Counted from the stretch's first letter, positions 13,656-20,587 are shown. The stretch: DNA of 22,498 nt from DAOUMU01 sp034409055 (GCA_034409055.1 DAOUMU010000240.1:1-22498), one strand, 5' to 3'. The notes: a model not told the origin generated them from the letters alone. Program-made: numbers and translations.

Positions 13656-13799
13656 TCAATGTCATTAAGTTAAGTAATGCTGCCAGACTTCGGAGGTCTG
13701 CAAAGATATATTTGGTAGCAAAATCACCTACATTATCAGGCTGTTTAGTTAGCAAAATCGCCTTCAAAGACCTCCGAAGTCTTAACTTAACGACATTGA
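13656..13799. repeat. Palindromic repeat element (MITE-like)
   Basis: The outer arms TCAATGTCATTAAGTTAAG (13656-13674) and CTTAACTTAACGACATTGA (13781-13799) are complementary with one mismatch. The inner blocks AGACTTCGGAGGTCT (13685-13699) and AGACCTCCGAAGTCT (13768-13782) are exact complements, and each is nearly self-palindromic. The 68-nt core has two copies of TAGCAAAATC. No ORF is convincing in it. It occupies the 13504-14079 gap; the rest of that gap (13800-14079) shows no gene I can identify. Confidence 0.7.
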
Positions 13800-14079
13800 A
13801 AGAACAATTGGTGCTGTTCTTTGCCGTCCATCCCCCGGCCATATAATAAGCCGGTTTCGGACGAACGGATCGCACCAAAGCGTTGGAACGGACGGCCAGA
13901 GATGAAGAAAGCCGAGGGGGTGTTGGTAGAGCCGTTAATAGTGAAGCGGCGTTACTGAGAAAAGAGAGGTGATGGGTAAGTGGGTCGGGTATCAATACTC
14001 CGACCTGACCGAATGGCTGTCTGTCTGCGAGCCGCTGCTCAACGCTTGGCCGTTAAATGTTATTAAATTTCGGGGAACT

Positions 14080-15153
14080 ATGACATACATAGTTGAGTTC
14101 AAGCAGCCCGGAATCAATGCAATTATTAGTGATACTCGTATAAGTCGGCGGGTTTCTAGATTAGAATGGATAGGTCGAAACCAAGCATTGAAGACAGGTA
14201 TTTTATTTCCAGGCTGCATTTTCGGGCGTCTGGGTGATGATCAGGCGAGTAGAGAATTTGTCATTTCATTCAAACAAAGTATTTGGGGTATAAAAGACAC
14301 ACCTATAGGTTACTGGCAGAGATTCAAGGAATTCGTTGAGTCATATAAATTTCGCGGAGGGTCAGATAATCGTTTTAAGTTAATATTGTCACAACGTGCA
14401 TTCGATGAACCAAGCTCTTATGTGCTTGATTCTGATTCGGGTTTGAAAGATAATCAGGTCTATAATGGTTATTGCAGTATTCGGACTTACGGTAGTGGCA
14501 AAGCAATACTTGACTCGTTTGTAAACCAGAATTTCGCTCCAAGTTTGAAATTACTCCAGAAAGATCTTATCAAAGAGGAAAAAATTCCGTTAGGATGGGT
14601 TAAATTAATATCTCCATATTTTCTCTGCCTCTGGCTTTCAGAATTATCAATGACTTTCGAACAAAGTCAGTTGGAGAAACATCTTGTAGGCGGTGTCTTT
14701 CATTTTGTGTATCAAACGAATATAACCGAAGCTTCACAAAAGCCTGCCATTTATATCTTTAGTAGCGCAAACAAAAACACAAGAATTATCTATTCTTGGA
14801 TATATAAAACAGCTTATATTGAAGGCGGTTTATATGTTGAAAGTCATACACCATCAGGACAGGACAAAAATACCGCTGGCATGGTTGTAAGAGATATTTT
14901 TTTCGACACTGCCTCACGTTCCGACATTTCAATTATCGATCAGGATTTAATTCGCAAACGTATAGAAGCTGAACTAAAAACACAATCTTATTATTTCTTC
15001 TGTGGATTCGGATTTACTCCCCCCCTTGATCGCAAAAGTTGGGGTTTTCTTGCCTCTACCAGAGGGAAAAAAGAGGATCTCTTCGACAAAGACGGACAGT
15101 TGAATTCTGAATTGCAAAACCTCATCCAAAGTAACTTCGACGATACTCTTTAG
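14080..15153 (+). CDS. Putative proteasome-like Ntn hydrolase with a C-terminal extension, 357 aa
   Basis: Starting at ATG 14080, the protein reads M-TYIVEFKQPGINAIISDTR. Counting the Thr as residue 1 puts Asp at 17 and Arg at 19, as in proteasome beta subunits and HslV. A Lys at 37 (ALKTGILFPG) could play the Lys33 role with a small insertion. Later FKLILSQRAFDEPSSYVLDS resembles the beta-subunit stretch before the GSG motif, and RTYGSGKAILDSF resembles GSGS with its following helix. About 170 C-terminal residues are unassigned. The assignment is motif-based. ATG 13972 (AGAGAGG upstream) would add 36 GC-richer residues and bury the Thr; 14080 is preferred. AT-rich codon use points to transfer. 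Confidence 0.55.
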   Translation: MTYIVEFKQPGINAIISDTRISRRVSRLEWIGRNQALKTGILFPGCIFGRLGDDQASREFVISFKQSIWGIKDTPIGYWQRFKEFVESYKFRGGSDNRFKLILSQRAFDEPSSYVLDSDSGLKDNQVYNGYCSIRTYGSGKAILDSFVNQNFAPSLKLLQKDLIKEEKIPLGWVKLISPYFLCLWLSELSMTFEQSQLEKHLVGGVFHFVYQTNITEASQKPAIYIFSSANKNTRIIYSWIYKTAYIEGGLYVESHTPSGQDKNTAGMVVRDIFFDTASRSDISIIDQDLIRKRIEAELKTQSYYFFCGFGFTPPLDRKSWGFLASTRGKKEDLFDKDGQLNSELQNLIQSNFDDTL

Positions 15154-15158
15154 TGATA

Positions 15159-15175
15159 CCTGAAAGTTTTTCAGG
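15159..15175 (+). terminator. Hairpin after the Ntn-like gene
   Basis: CCTGAAA (15159-15165), loop GTT, TTTCAGG (15169-15175), five bases after the TAG. The stem is perfect but there is no U-run downstream, so termination would be weak. Confidence 0.4.
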
Positions 15176-15180
15176 CCAGA

Positions 15181-15378
15181 ACAACGGCTAACAAACCCGT
15201 TGTTGCGCGAGCGCCCAAGCTGTGTTTAACTGAAGCGAGTGTCTAATTGAGGTTGCGTGTGCCCGTGAAGTGGCGTAAAATTGGGGTAGCTCTCGCTGGT
15301 GGGGTGATGTCTCATGAACCACATCACCTTTAGGCGAGGATTCGTCGTGCGCCGTGTGACGGGAGCATTCGACGGCGC
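15181..15378 (+). other. Structured intergenic stretch (possible RNA)
   Basis: The gap 15154-15461 has no credible ORF but several good hairpins. CAACGG / CCGTTG frames a CTAACAAAC (15183-15201). GGTGATGT / ACATCACC (15303-15310, 15321-15328) and GCGCCGT / ACGGCGC (15349-15355, 15372-15378) are perfect. It lies upstream of the membrane protein at 15462 and could be its leader or a small RNA. Confidence 0.25.
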
Positions 15379-15461
15379 AAATCGATGCGACTCTCCGGGT
15401 CAACTGGGAAGAATCTGGCACGGTTCAAACATCGCTCACTCACTACACAATCAGGAGAAAG

Positions 15462-16070
15462 ATGAAAAAGGCTGGCTACCTGAAACTGTTTGACGGCTTG
15501 AACTACGCAGGCGCAGCACTGACCTTTCTAGCTGCTCTGGGAGTGATTGCTTCAGCAACGAGACTTTCAGTGAACTGGCCCTACATACTGCCTTTGGTTT
15601 TCATCCTCTATGGGGTTGGACAGTTTCTCATAGTAATCGCCAACGTAGGTTTGACTAGAATCCGTTTCACTTTGAAGAACGTCGTTGCCCTCACTGTTCT
15701 GTATACCCTTCTCTCTTTGTGGGATTTCATCACTATCCTGATCGGTCTCCCTTTCATTGCCATCAGCATGGTCTTGGGTCCGTTCATGATCGTCGTGTTT
15801 GTATTGGCCATTGTGGTGTTGGGTATGTACTTCGTTGAAAGGGTGATAGGATACGACATCAGCGGGTACAGTTCTATCCTTGAGAACCCATTCCAAGCCT
15901 TTGTTGCGTTAGTCGCCTTGGTCATTTCGTTTTTTGTTTTGAGATGGCACTTCGGCAAAGATCAGAGTGAAGATTGGGTAATGGAGAAGGCTGGAGATTT
16001 GAGCTTCAACATGAGGCAACAGCTTAAAGGGATGGTTGAGGAAATCATCCAGAAGTATGGCTATGATTGA
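15462..16070 (+). CDS. Multi-pass membrane protein, 202 aa
   Basis: About five hydrophobic segments: near 14-31, 38-61, 71-97, 103-125 and 145-160. A basic N-terminus (MKKAGYLKLF) precedes them. The C-terminal 40 residues are charged and soluble (HFGKDQSEDWVMEKAGDLSF, then MRQQLKGMVEEII). There are no catalytic motifs and no family is recognised. The start is good: AGGAGA seven bases upstream of ATG 15462. It lies in the AT-richer island after the Ntn-like gene, separated by 308 bases with hairpins, so co-transcription is uncertain. Confidence 0.65.
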   Translation: MKKAGYLKLFDGLNYAGAALTFLAALGVIASATRLSVNWPYILPLVFILYGVGQFLIVIANVGLTRIRFTLKNVVALTVLYTLLSLWDFITILIGLPFIAISMVLGPFMIVVFVLAIVVLGMYFVERVIGYDISGYSSILENPFQAFVALVALVISFFVLRWHFGKDQSEDWVMEKAGDLSFNMRQQLKGMVEEIIQKYGYD

Positions 16071-16086
16071 TTTGGTTCCCGTTATT

Positions 16087-16152
16087 CAATTAGCAATTAG
16101 CAATGAGTAATGAACAATTGTTAATTGCTAATTACTCATTGTTAATTGACAA
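16087..16152. repeat. AT-rich inverted repeat at the right edge of the island
   Basis: Built of short words CAATTAG / CTAATTG and AATGAGTAAT / ATTACTCATT (16102-16111 with 16131-16140), which can form a long hairpin. It is similar in style to the repeat at 4837-4915. The last copy of TTAATTGACAAT supplies the -35 box of the next gene. Confidence 0.6.
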
Positions 16153-16173
16153 TCCCCCCTCCCGTGCTAAAAT
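16146..16173 (+). promoter_or_regulatory. Promoter of the Mos-like gene
   Basis: TTGACA (16146-16151), a 16-nt spacer, TAAAAT (16168-16173) preceded by TGC, an extended -10. The -35 is contributed by the end of the AT-rich inverted repeat, so that repeat may have donated the promoter. Confidence 0.65.
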
Positions 16174-16239
16174 GCCTCGATATTGGGGACCACCCCCAGT
16201 GCAGCACCATCACAAATCTAATCACTTCAGGAAAAACAT

Positions 16240-17067
16240 ATGACCCTTCAATACGACGACAGCGGACGTTTACACATCGAGTCCAACTTGATGGGCGAGT
16301 CGCTGATGGACAAAGCATTGCTAACCGAGACCGACACCGGCCCGGTCTACCGGCCCATGCCCGACCTGATCGTGGTCAAAATTGGCGGACAGAGTATTAT
16401 TGATCGAGGACGGCAGGCCCTGCTACCGGTTCTGGACGAGCTGGTGGAGGCGCGCCGGTCGTACCCCATTATCATCGCCACCGGCGGGGGGACCCGGGCC
16501 CGGCATGCCTACGCCATCGCCACCGACCTGGGTATGCCGACGGGAGTGTTGGCTCGCCTGGGGTCCAGTATCAGCGAGCAAAACGCCCTGATGGTGGCCA
16601 TTTTGCTCAGCCAGCACGGGGGCATCAAAATCGGTCACGACGACCTGCCCAAGCTGGCGGCTTACATCGCCCTGGGTAGCCTGCCGGTGGTGCATGCCAT
16701 GCCGCCCTACGGCCTGTTTGAGCAGCCGCCGGCCCTGGGGCGTATTCCACCCCACCGGACCGACATTGGCACCTTTTTACTGGCCGAGGTTATGGGGGCT
16801 CGACGCTGTATCCTGGTCAAAGATGAGCCGGGCCTGTACACGGCGGACCCTAAAAAACAACCAACGGCCAGATTCATCCCCGAGATCGAGGTCAACGAAC
16901 TGCTGAACCTGGACCTGGACGATCTGGCCGTCGAACGCAGTATGCTGGAGACGTTGCAGCATGCTCGCAGCCTGCGCGAAGTATTCATTATCAATGGGTT
17001 AGAACGGGGTAATATTACCCGGGCCCTGCAGGGTGAGCACGTCGGCACTCGGATCTACGTGGCATGA
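16240..17067 (+). CDS. Molybdenum storage protein-like amino-acid kinase (MosA/MosB type)
   Basis: 275 aa with the amino-acid-kinase / UMP-kinase fold. It closely tracks the molybdenum storage protein subunits as I recall them from Azotobacter: KIGGQSIIDRGR (47-58), ATGGGTRARHAYAIA, ARLGSSISEQNA, MPPYGLFEQPP followed by IPPHRTDIGTFLLAE, VKDEPGLYTADPKK, and INGLERGNITRALQGEHVGT at the end. Those proteins use ATP to pack polyoxomolybdate clusters inside a hexameric cage. Only one subunit gene is seen here, so a homomeric form, or a UMP-kinase-like role, remains possible. The start is supported by AGGAAAAA before ATG 16240. It converges on the DUF134 operon with a 13-base gap. Confidence 0.8.
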   Translation: MTLQYDDSGRLHIESNLMGESLMDKALLTETDTGPVYRPMPDLIVVKIGGQSIIDRGRQALLPVLDELVEARRSYPIIIATGGGTRARHAYAIATDLGMPTGVLARLGSSISEQNALMVAILLSQHGGIKIGHDDLPKLAAYIALGSLPVVHAMPPYGLFEQPPALGRIPPHRTDIGTFLLAEVMGARRCILVKDEPGLYTADPKKQPTARFIPEIEVNELLNLDLDDLAVERSMLETLQHARSLREVFIINGLERGNITRALQGEHVGTRIYVA

Positions 17068-17080
17068 GGCTCGTCAGGTC

Positions 17081-17515
17081 TTATTCCAGATGCCGTCGCC
17101 TTTTCTCCGAGCGTTCCCGAATGGAGCGACTGCCGCAGCGGGGACAGACTTGGGGTGGACCCAGCCCCCGGCCGTGGACCAGGTCCCAATCGTGACCACA
17201 GTCGGCGCAATGCCAGCGGACGCTGGCCAGGCGAAAGGTGCCGCCCTCTATTTGTAGGGCTGCTCCGTTCACCAGGGCCAGGGCCACTTTGCGCCGCGCC
17301 TCGGTCACCAGGCGCTGAAAGGTGGAGCGGGAGACGCTCATCTGTTCAGCAGCATCGGTCTGATGTTCTCCTTCCAGGTCGGCCAGGCGCAGCGCTTCCA
17401 ACTCTTCGTGCAATAGGGTGATTCTATCCAGCGACTCCAGCGGGATGCCCACCGGCTTAAAGATGGCCGGTTGGGGCTTGCGCCAGAGCCGCCGGCGTTT
17501 GCGAGGACGGGGCAT
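17081..17515 (-). CDS. DUF134 family HTH/zinc-ribbon regulator
   Basis: 144 aa. It opens with MPRPRKRRRLW and the conserved FKPVGIPLESLDRITLLHEE stretch typical of DUF134. A sigma-70-region-4-like helix-turn-helix follows (about 53-75, QTDAAEQMSVSRSTFQRLV). The C-terminus adds a zinc ribbon, CADC (103-106) and CPRC (124-127). Family members are small DNA-binding proteins often found near iron-molybdenum-cofactor-type proteins. It is the second gene of a minus operon, 11 bases after the small basic protein. It is a good candidate to bind the palindrome at 17794-17813 as an autoregulator; that is inference. Confidence 0.85.
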   Translation of the reverse strand: MPRPRKRRRLWRKPQPAIFKPVGIPLESLDRITLLHEELEALRLADLEGEHQTDAAEQMSVSRSTFQRLVTEARRKVALALVNGAALQIEGGTFRLASVRWHCADCGHDWDLVHGRGLGPPQVCPRCGSRSIRERSEKRRRHLE

Positions 17516-17526
17516 CAGGCAAAGCC

Positions 17527-17769
17527 TTACTCGTCTCGTCGGCCCCGCCGGCGACGTCCGCCGCCTCCTTCACCGCCACGTTCACCACTGCCCTGGGGTA
17601 GGTAGACCAGTTCAGCGTCGATGGATTTGGCAATCGCCTCCAGTTCGGCCCGGCGGACCCGGGTTTTGAAGAACTTTAGATCGCTGCCCTGGACGCCGAC
17701 CACGGCAAAGCGGGGACGACCGGCGCGCTCACCTACGTGGCGACGCTCACGGACAAAGATTTTAGCCAT
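17527..17769 (-). CDS. Small basic protein with Gly/Arg-rich tail, 80 aa
   Basis: Begins MAKIFVRERRHVGERAG; the middle FAVVGVQGSDLKFFKTRVRR and LEAIAKSIDAELVYLP reads as a small alpha/beta domain. The last 20 residues are a Gly/Glu/Arg-rich tail ending GRRRRGRRDE that could bind nucleic acid. ATG 17769 is chosen over an in-frame upstream start at 17844 because GAAAGGAG lies just before it, and the promoter -10 (17816-17821) would fall inside the longer frame. It is the first gene of the operon with DUF134. Function unknown. Confidence 0.7.
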   Translation of the reverse strand: MAKIFVRERRHVGERAGRPRFAVVGVQGSDLKFFKTRVRRAELEAIAKSIDAELVYLPQGSGERGGEGGGGRRRRGRRDE

Positions 17770-17793
17770 TTTATCAACTCCTTTCACAAGATA

Positions 17794-17813
17794 TTTTGGG
17801 TATATACCCAAAA
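17794..17813. promoter_or_regulatory. Perfect 20-bp palindromic operator candidate
   Basis: TTTTGGGTATATACCCAAAA is an exact palindrome. It starts two bases downstream of the minus-strand -10 box (17816-17821) and covers the expected start point near 17809, the classic position for a repressor. It is also within 25 bases of the divergent gene at 17838, so a bound protein could affect both sides. Confidence 0.7.
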
Positions 17814-17815
17814 CT

Positions 17816-17844
17816 ATTATACCGGATGAGGTAATAAATGTCAA
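17816..17844 (-). promoter_or_regulatory. Perfect-consensus sigma70 promoter of the DUF134 operon
   Basis: On the minus strand: TTGACA (17844-17839), a 17-nt spacer, TATAAT (17821-17816). All twelve hexamer bases match consensus. The -35 box overlaps the first codons of the divergent gene at 17838. Confidence 0.8.
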
Positions 17845-18554
17845 CTCTCTACATTGCTATGGATGATACCGACACTCTCACGTCGCCGGGCACGGGCCGC
17901 CTGGCCCGCGAAGTGGCCGCCATACTGGCCCCCCGTTTTCAGCTACTGGGTGTTACCCGCCACCAGCTCCTGTCCGATCCCCGTGTCCCGATGACGGCTA
18001 AAAACAGTGCCAACACCGTGCACCTGCAAGTGCTTCCGTCCGCCTCAATCGATAATAACGGCCTGGATTTGACCCAACTGGCCGAGGAAGTGGCCGAATT
18101 GATGTTGACCCGCTTCCAGCCGGGCAGTGACCCAGGGCTTTGTCTGGCCATCGACCCGCCCCCGGCGGTGACCGAATTTGGCCGGCGAACCAAGACGACG
18201 CTGGTGACCGCCGCCGAGGCCCGTACCCTGGCCCAGACTCACAGCCTGATTCTGCGCCCTCTCGGGGGTGATGGGGGCGGGATTATCGGGGCTCTGGCAG
18301 CCGTGGGGCTGGCCGCCTCGGGCAACGATGGCCGCTTCAATCTGGTGGGCCAGATTCGGGAATTACAGGGCAGGCAACCGGTCGCCGCCATCATAGCTGC
18401 CGGCGTGGCCCGCATGCAGACCACAGATGGGCAGGTGGTGACCAGCGGCCTGGTAGACACCGGCGATAAATTGCGCCCATCGCTGATCGACGGGCAGCCG
18501 GTGCTGCTGGTAGAACCGGTGGACGGCCTGTGGCGGGCCATCCGCCGGGATTGA
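17838..18554 (+). CDS. TiaS-like protein (tRNA-Ile2 agmatinylcytidine synthetase-related)
   Basis: 238 aa. The N-terminus LYIAMDDTDTLTSPGTGRLA carries the DDTD...GTG signature of the TiaS ferredoxin-like/catalytic family, which in archaea modifies the tRNA-Ile2 anticodon with agmatine using ATP. Bacterial stand-alone copies of this length lack the OB-fold and zinc-ribbon parts, and their function is not established. Gly-rich LRPLGGDGGGIIGALAAVGL and a C-terminal SGLVDTGDKLRPSL follow. GAGG lies seven bases before ATG 17838. The gene diverges from the DUF134 operon across only 68 bases that include the palindrome, so shared control is likely. No clear promoter of its own is seen. Confidence 0.65.
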   Translation: MSTLYIAMDDTDTLTSPGTGRLAREVAAILAPRFQLLGVTRHQLLSDPRVPMTAKNSANTVHLQVLPSASIDNNGLDLTQLAEEVAELMLTRFQPGSDPGLCLAIDPPPAVTEFGRRTKTTLVTAAEARTLAQTHSLILRPLGGDGGGIIGALAAVGLAASGNDGRFNLVGQIRELQGRQPVAAIIAAGVARMQTTDGQVVTSGLVDTGDKLRPSLIDGQPVLLVEPVDGLWRAIRRD

Positions 18555-18565
18555 CAATGGCCCCC

Positions 18566-19345
18566 CTAACGATTCCGCTCACTGCGGACAAAAAGCCAGG
18601 TACCTATGGCCAGGAAAACCAGGAACATGCCGGTCATAACCAGGAGGTTGACGACCGGGCTTTGCAGCACAACTTCCGGGTAGGCTGGCAGTCCGGCGTA
18701 AAACATCCCCCGGGTTAAGTCAACAGCGTAGCGCATAGGCGAAATGAGCGACAGGATATCCAAATACCAGGGCAATATCTGGATTGGACTGAATACACCG
18801 GCCAGGAAATACTGGGGCAACATAATGAAGGGGAAAATCTGGTTGGCCGCACGCTGGCTGGTAATATTGGCCATAATGATCACCCCAAACGCTCCCCCAA
18901 ATAGGCAGGCCCCGATGCCGACCAAGCCTAAACTGATCAGTTGGATTCCAGAAATGGGGATGCCAATGATCATACCAAATATGACGATGGCTATACCCTG
19001 GCTTAAGGCCACCAGCGATTCGCCCAAAACCTTGCCGAAAACAATGGAGTAGCGAGAAATCGGCGAAACAAATATTTCCTGGCTAAAATCATTCTCCCGA
19101 TCCTCGATCAGAGAAATGAGACCAAGGGCCGCCGACTGGAAAAGCGTCTGGGCAAAGACACCGGTGAAGGTGAAGGTTAAAAAATCATAGCCAAATTGGG
19201 CCCCCAGGTTTGATTGAAAGCTCCCTCCCAAAATACCGATGAAGATGACCGGGAAGATGAGGGTCGACACCATACGCAGGGGATCACGCAGAAATTTCAT
19301 CAGATCCCGGTAAGAAATGGCCAGAATGGCGTTCAATTCGTTCAT
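18566..19345 (-). CDS. ABC-2 type transporter permease
   Basis: 259 aa with about six TM segments. It has the ABC-2 layout of DrrB/NodJ-like exporters: a short cytoplasmic N-terminus (MNELNAILAISYRDLMKFLRDP), TM1 FPVIFIGILGG, and the family region MLPQYFLAGVFSPIQILPWY followed by SPMRYAVDLTR. It forms an exporter with the ATPase encoded just upstream, whose stop overlaps this ATG by four bases (translational coupling). The cargo (lipid, drug or polysaccharide) is unknown. The gene ends 11 bases from the convergent TiaS-like gene. Confidence 0.9.
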   Translation of the reverse strand: MNELNAILAISYRDLMKFLRDPLRMVSTLIFPVIFIGILGGSFQSNLGAQFGYDFLTFTFTGVFAQTLFQSAALGLISLIEDRENDFSQEIFVSPISRYSIVFGKVLGESLVALSQGIAIVIFGMIIGIPISGIQLISLGLVGIGACLFGGAFGVIIMANITSQRAANQIFPFIMLPQYFLAGVFSPIQILPWYLDILSLISPMRYAVDLTRGMFYAGLPAYPEVVLQSPVVNLLVMTGMFLVFLAIGTWLFVRSERNR

Positions 19346-20274
19346 GACCGCTCCACAATCGCCAGATAGGCGTCCTCAAGGGTTGGGGTATGCGTTTTGA
19401 CCACCGTCAAGGGGGTATCAATCGACTTGATGAGCTGGTGTACACTGCGACCATTCAGGTCAATCCTGAACAAGGGCGTCTGGGTGAAAGGAATAGCCAG
19501 GCGGGTCAATTCTGCTTGCAATCGGGCTCGGTCTGCCGCGTCGATGAGGAGATATTCCTCAATCAACTCGGCCTTTACCTGGGCCGGGGTGCCATACGAG
19601 ACAATTTTTCCCTGATTGATGATGCAGATGGCGCCGGCCTCTTCAGCCTCCTCCAGGTAGTGCGTGGTCAGAAAGACGGTGGTGCCACTTTCGGCCTGTA
19701 CCTGCCGGATATATTGCCACAGGTTGCGCCGGCTGGCCGGATCGAGACCGACAGTGGGTTCATCCAGGAACAGGATCTGGGGACGATGAATGAGACTGCG
19801 CATAATCTCCAACTTCCGTTTCATACCGCCAGAGAAGGTTTTGATGGGGCGAAAGATCTCTTTTTCGATGCCCAAAATAGTGGCCAGTTCGTGGACTTGC
19901 TGCCGGTAGGCCCCAGGCATGGTGGAGAAGGTAGGCCGGAACGGGTAAAGCCCGTAGAGAATAGCATGGAAGCGAATATTCTCCTCTGCCGTTAAGTTGA
20001 GGTCGAGGCTCGGCTTCTGGAAGATGATACCGACCTTTTGCCGGACGGCGCTGGGATTACGAGAAACATCATACCCCGCGATCAAGGCTGTGCCAGAAGT
20101 TGGGGAGAGGGTGGTGGTCAAAATAGAGATGGTGGTCGTTTTCCCGGCCCCGTTAGGACCAAGCAGAGCAAAAAATTCACCTGCATCCACCGTGAAGGAG
20201 ATGCCGTCCACAGCGTTGGTATCGACGTTCTTGTACCGTTTGGTCAGTTTGTCGACTTCGATGATGGGTGTCAT
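19342..20274 (-). CDS. ABC-2 exporter ATP-binding protein
   Basis: 310 aa, DrrA/CcmA-like. Walker A GPNGAGKTTT, Q-loop IIFQKPSLD, signature FSGGMKRKLE, Walker B ILFLDEPTVGLD and the switch His in TTHYLEEAE are all present, so it should hydrolyse ATP. A C-terminal regulatory domain of about 90 residues follows. The start at 20274 (MTPIIEVDKLTKRY) is preferred over the TTG at 20331, because the likely transcription start from the promoter at 20338-20365 is near that TTG. First gene of a two-gene operon with the permease. Confidence 0.9.
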   Translation of the reverse strand: MTPIIEVDKLTKRYKNVDTNAVDGISFTVDAGEFFALLGPNGAGKTTTISILTTTLSPTSGTALIAGYDVSRNPSAVRQKVGIIFQKPSLDLNLTAEENIRFHAILYGLYPFRPTFSTMPGAYRQQVHELATILGIEKEIFRPIKTFSGGMKRKLEIMRSLIHRPQILFLDEPTVGLDPASRRNLWQYIRQVQAESGTTVFLTTHYLEEAEEAGAICIINQGKIVSYGTPAQVKAELIEEYLLIDAADRARLQAELTRLAIPFTQTPLFRIDLNGRSVHQLIKSIDTPLTVVKTHTPTLEDAYLAIVERS

Positions 20275-20337
20275 TGTTCTCGTGTGTCCATAGATATTCA
20301 GATAATGCCCGCCTGGATACAAACTCAACAAGTTAGC

Positions 20338-20365
20338 ATTATACCCTGCCTGGACAGTAGAGCAA
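20338..20365 (-). promoter_or_regulatory. Promoter of the ABC exporter operon
   Basis: On the minus strand TTGCTC, a 16-nt spacer, perfect TATAAT followed by GC. The leader to ATG 20274 is about 57 nt. Confidence 0.6.
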
Positions 20366-20398
20366 GTGGCTAAAAATGTAAGTTCAACGCGGATTTGT

Positions 20399-20515
20399 GG
20401 GGTAAAAAGCCAGACCTGACAGGTTTTAGCGAAAATTTACCAGATAATACAGGTAAGTTGTAACAAATTGGCAACAAATAACGACAGATTACTAAACCTG
20501 TCAGGTCTTACCCCT
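20399..20515. repeat. Palindromic repeat element (second copy type)
   Basis: AGACCTGACAGGTTTT (20412-20427) and TAAACCTGTCAGGTCT (20493-20508) are inverted copies with one mismatch. GGGGTAA / TTACCCC lies just outside them. Each block is itself nearly palindromic (AGACCTG / CAGGTTT), like the AGACTTCGGAGGTCT blocks of the 13656-13799 element. The 65-nt core has no ORF. It lies between divergent promoters. Confidence 0.65.
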
Positions 20516-20558
20516 CGAATCCACGTAGAGCCAAAATGTGCTACAAGCGTGATTCCAC

Positions 20559-20587
20559 TTGCCATCTAGCTATAACCTGGCTATAAC
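20559..20587 (+). promoter_or_regulatory. Promoter of the DUF389 gene
   Basis: TTGCCA (20559-20564), a 17-nt spacer, TATAAC (20582-20587). The word GCTATAAC occurs twice, 11 bases apart (20569, 20580), so a second -10-like box lies upstream. The leader to ATG 20634 is about 40 nt. Confidence 0.55.

Noticed and set aside
13862..14060. attC-like 3' end GTTAAAT before the Ntn-like gene, with CCAAAGCGTTG / CAACGCTTGG pairing
   Set aside because: The span is about 200 nt, the spacers are unequal (8 and 2) and the 5' core is poor; it may be chance.
15186..15230. Second attC candidate (GGCTAAC AAACCCG)
   Set aside because: No GTTRRRY partner with complementary L box is found within 150 bases.
20275..20331. 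N-terminal extension of the ABC ATPase from a TTG at 20331
   Set aside because: It starts at or before the expected transcription start and adds non-family residues.
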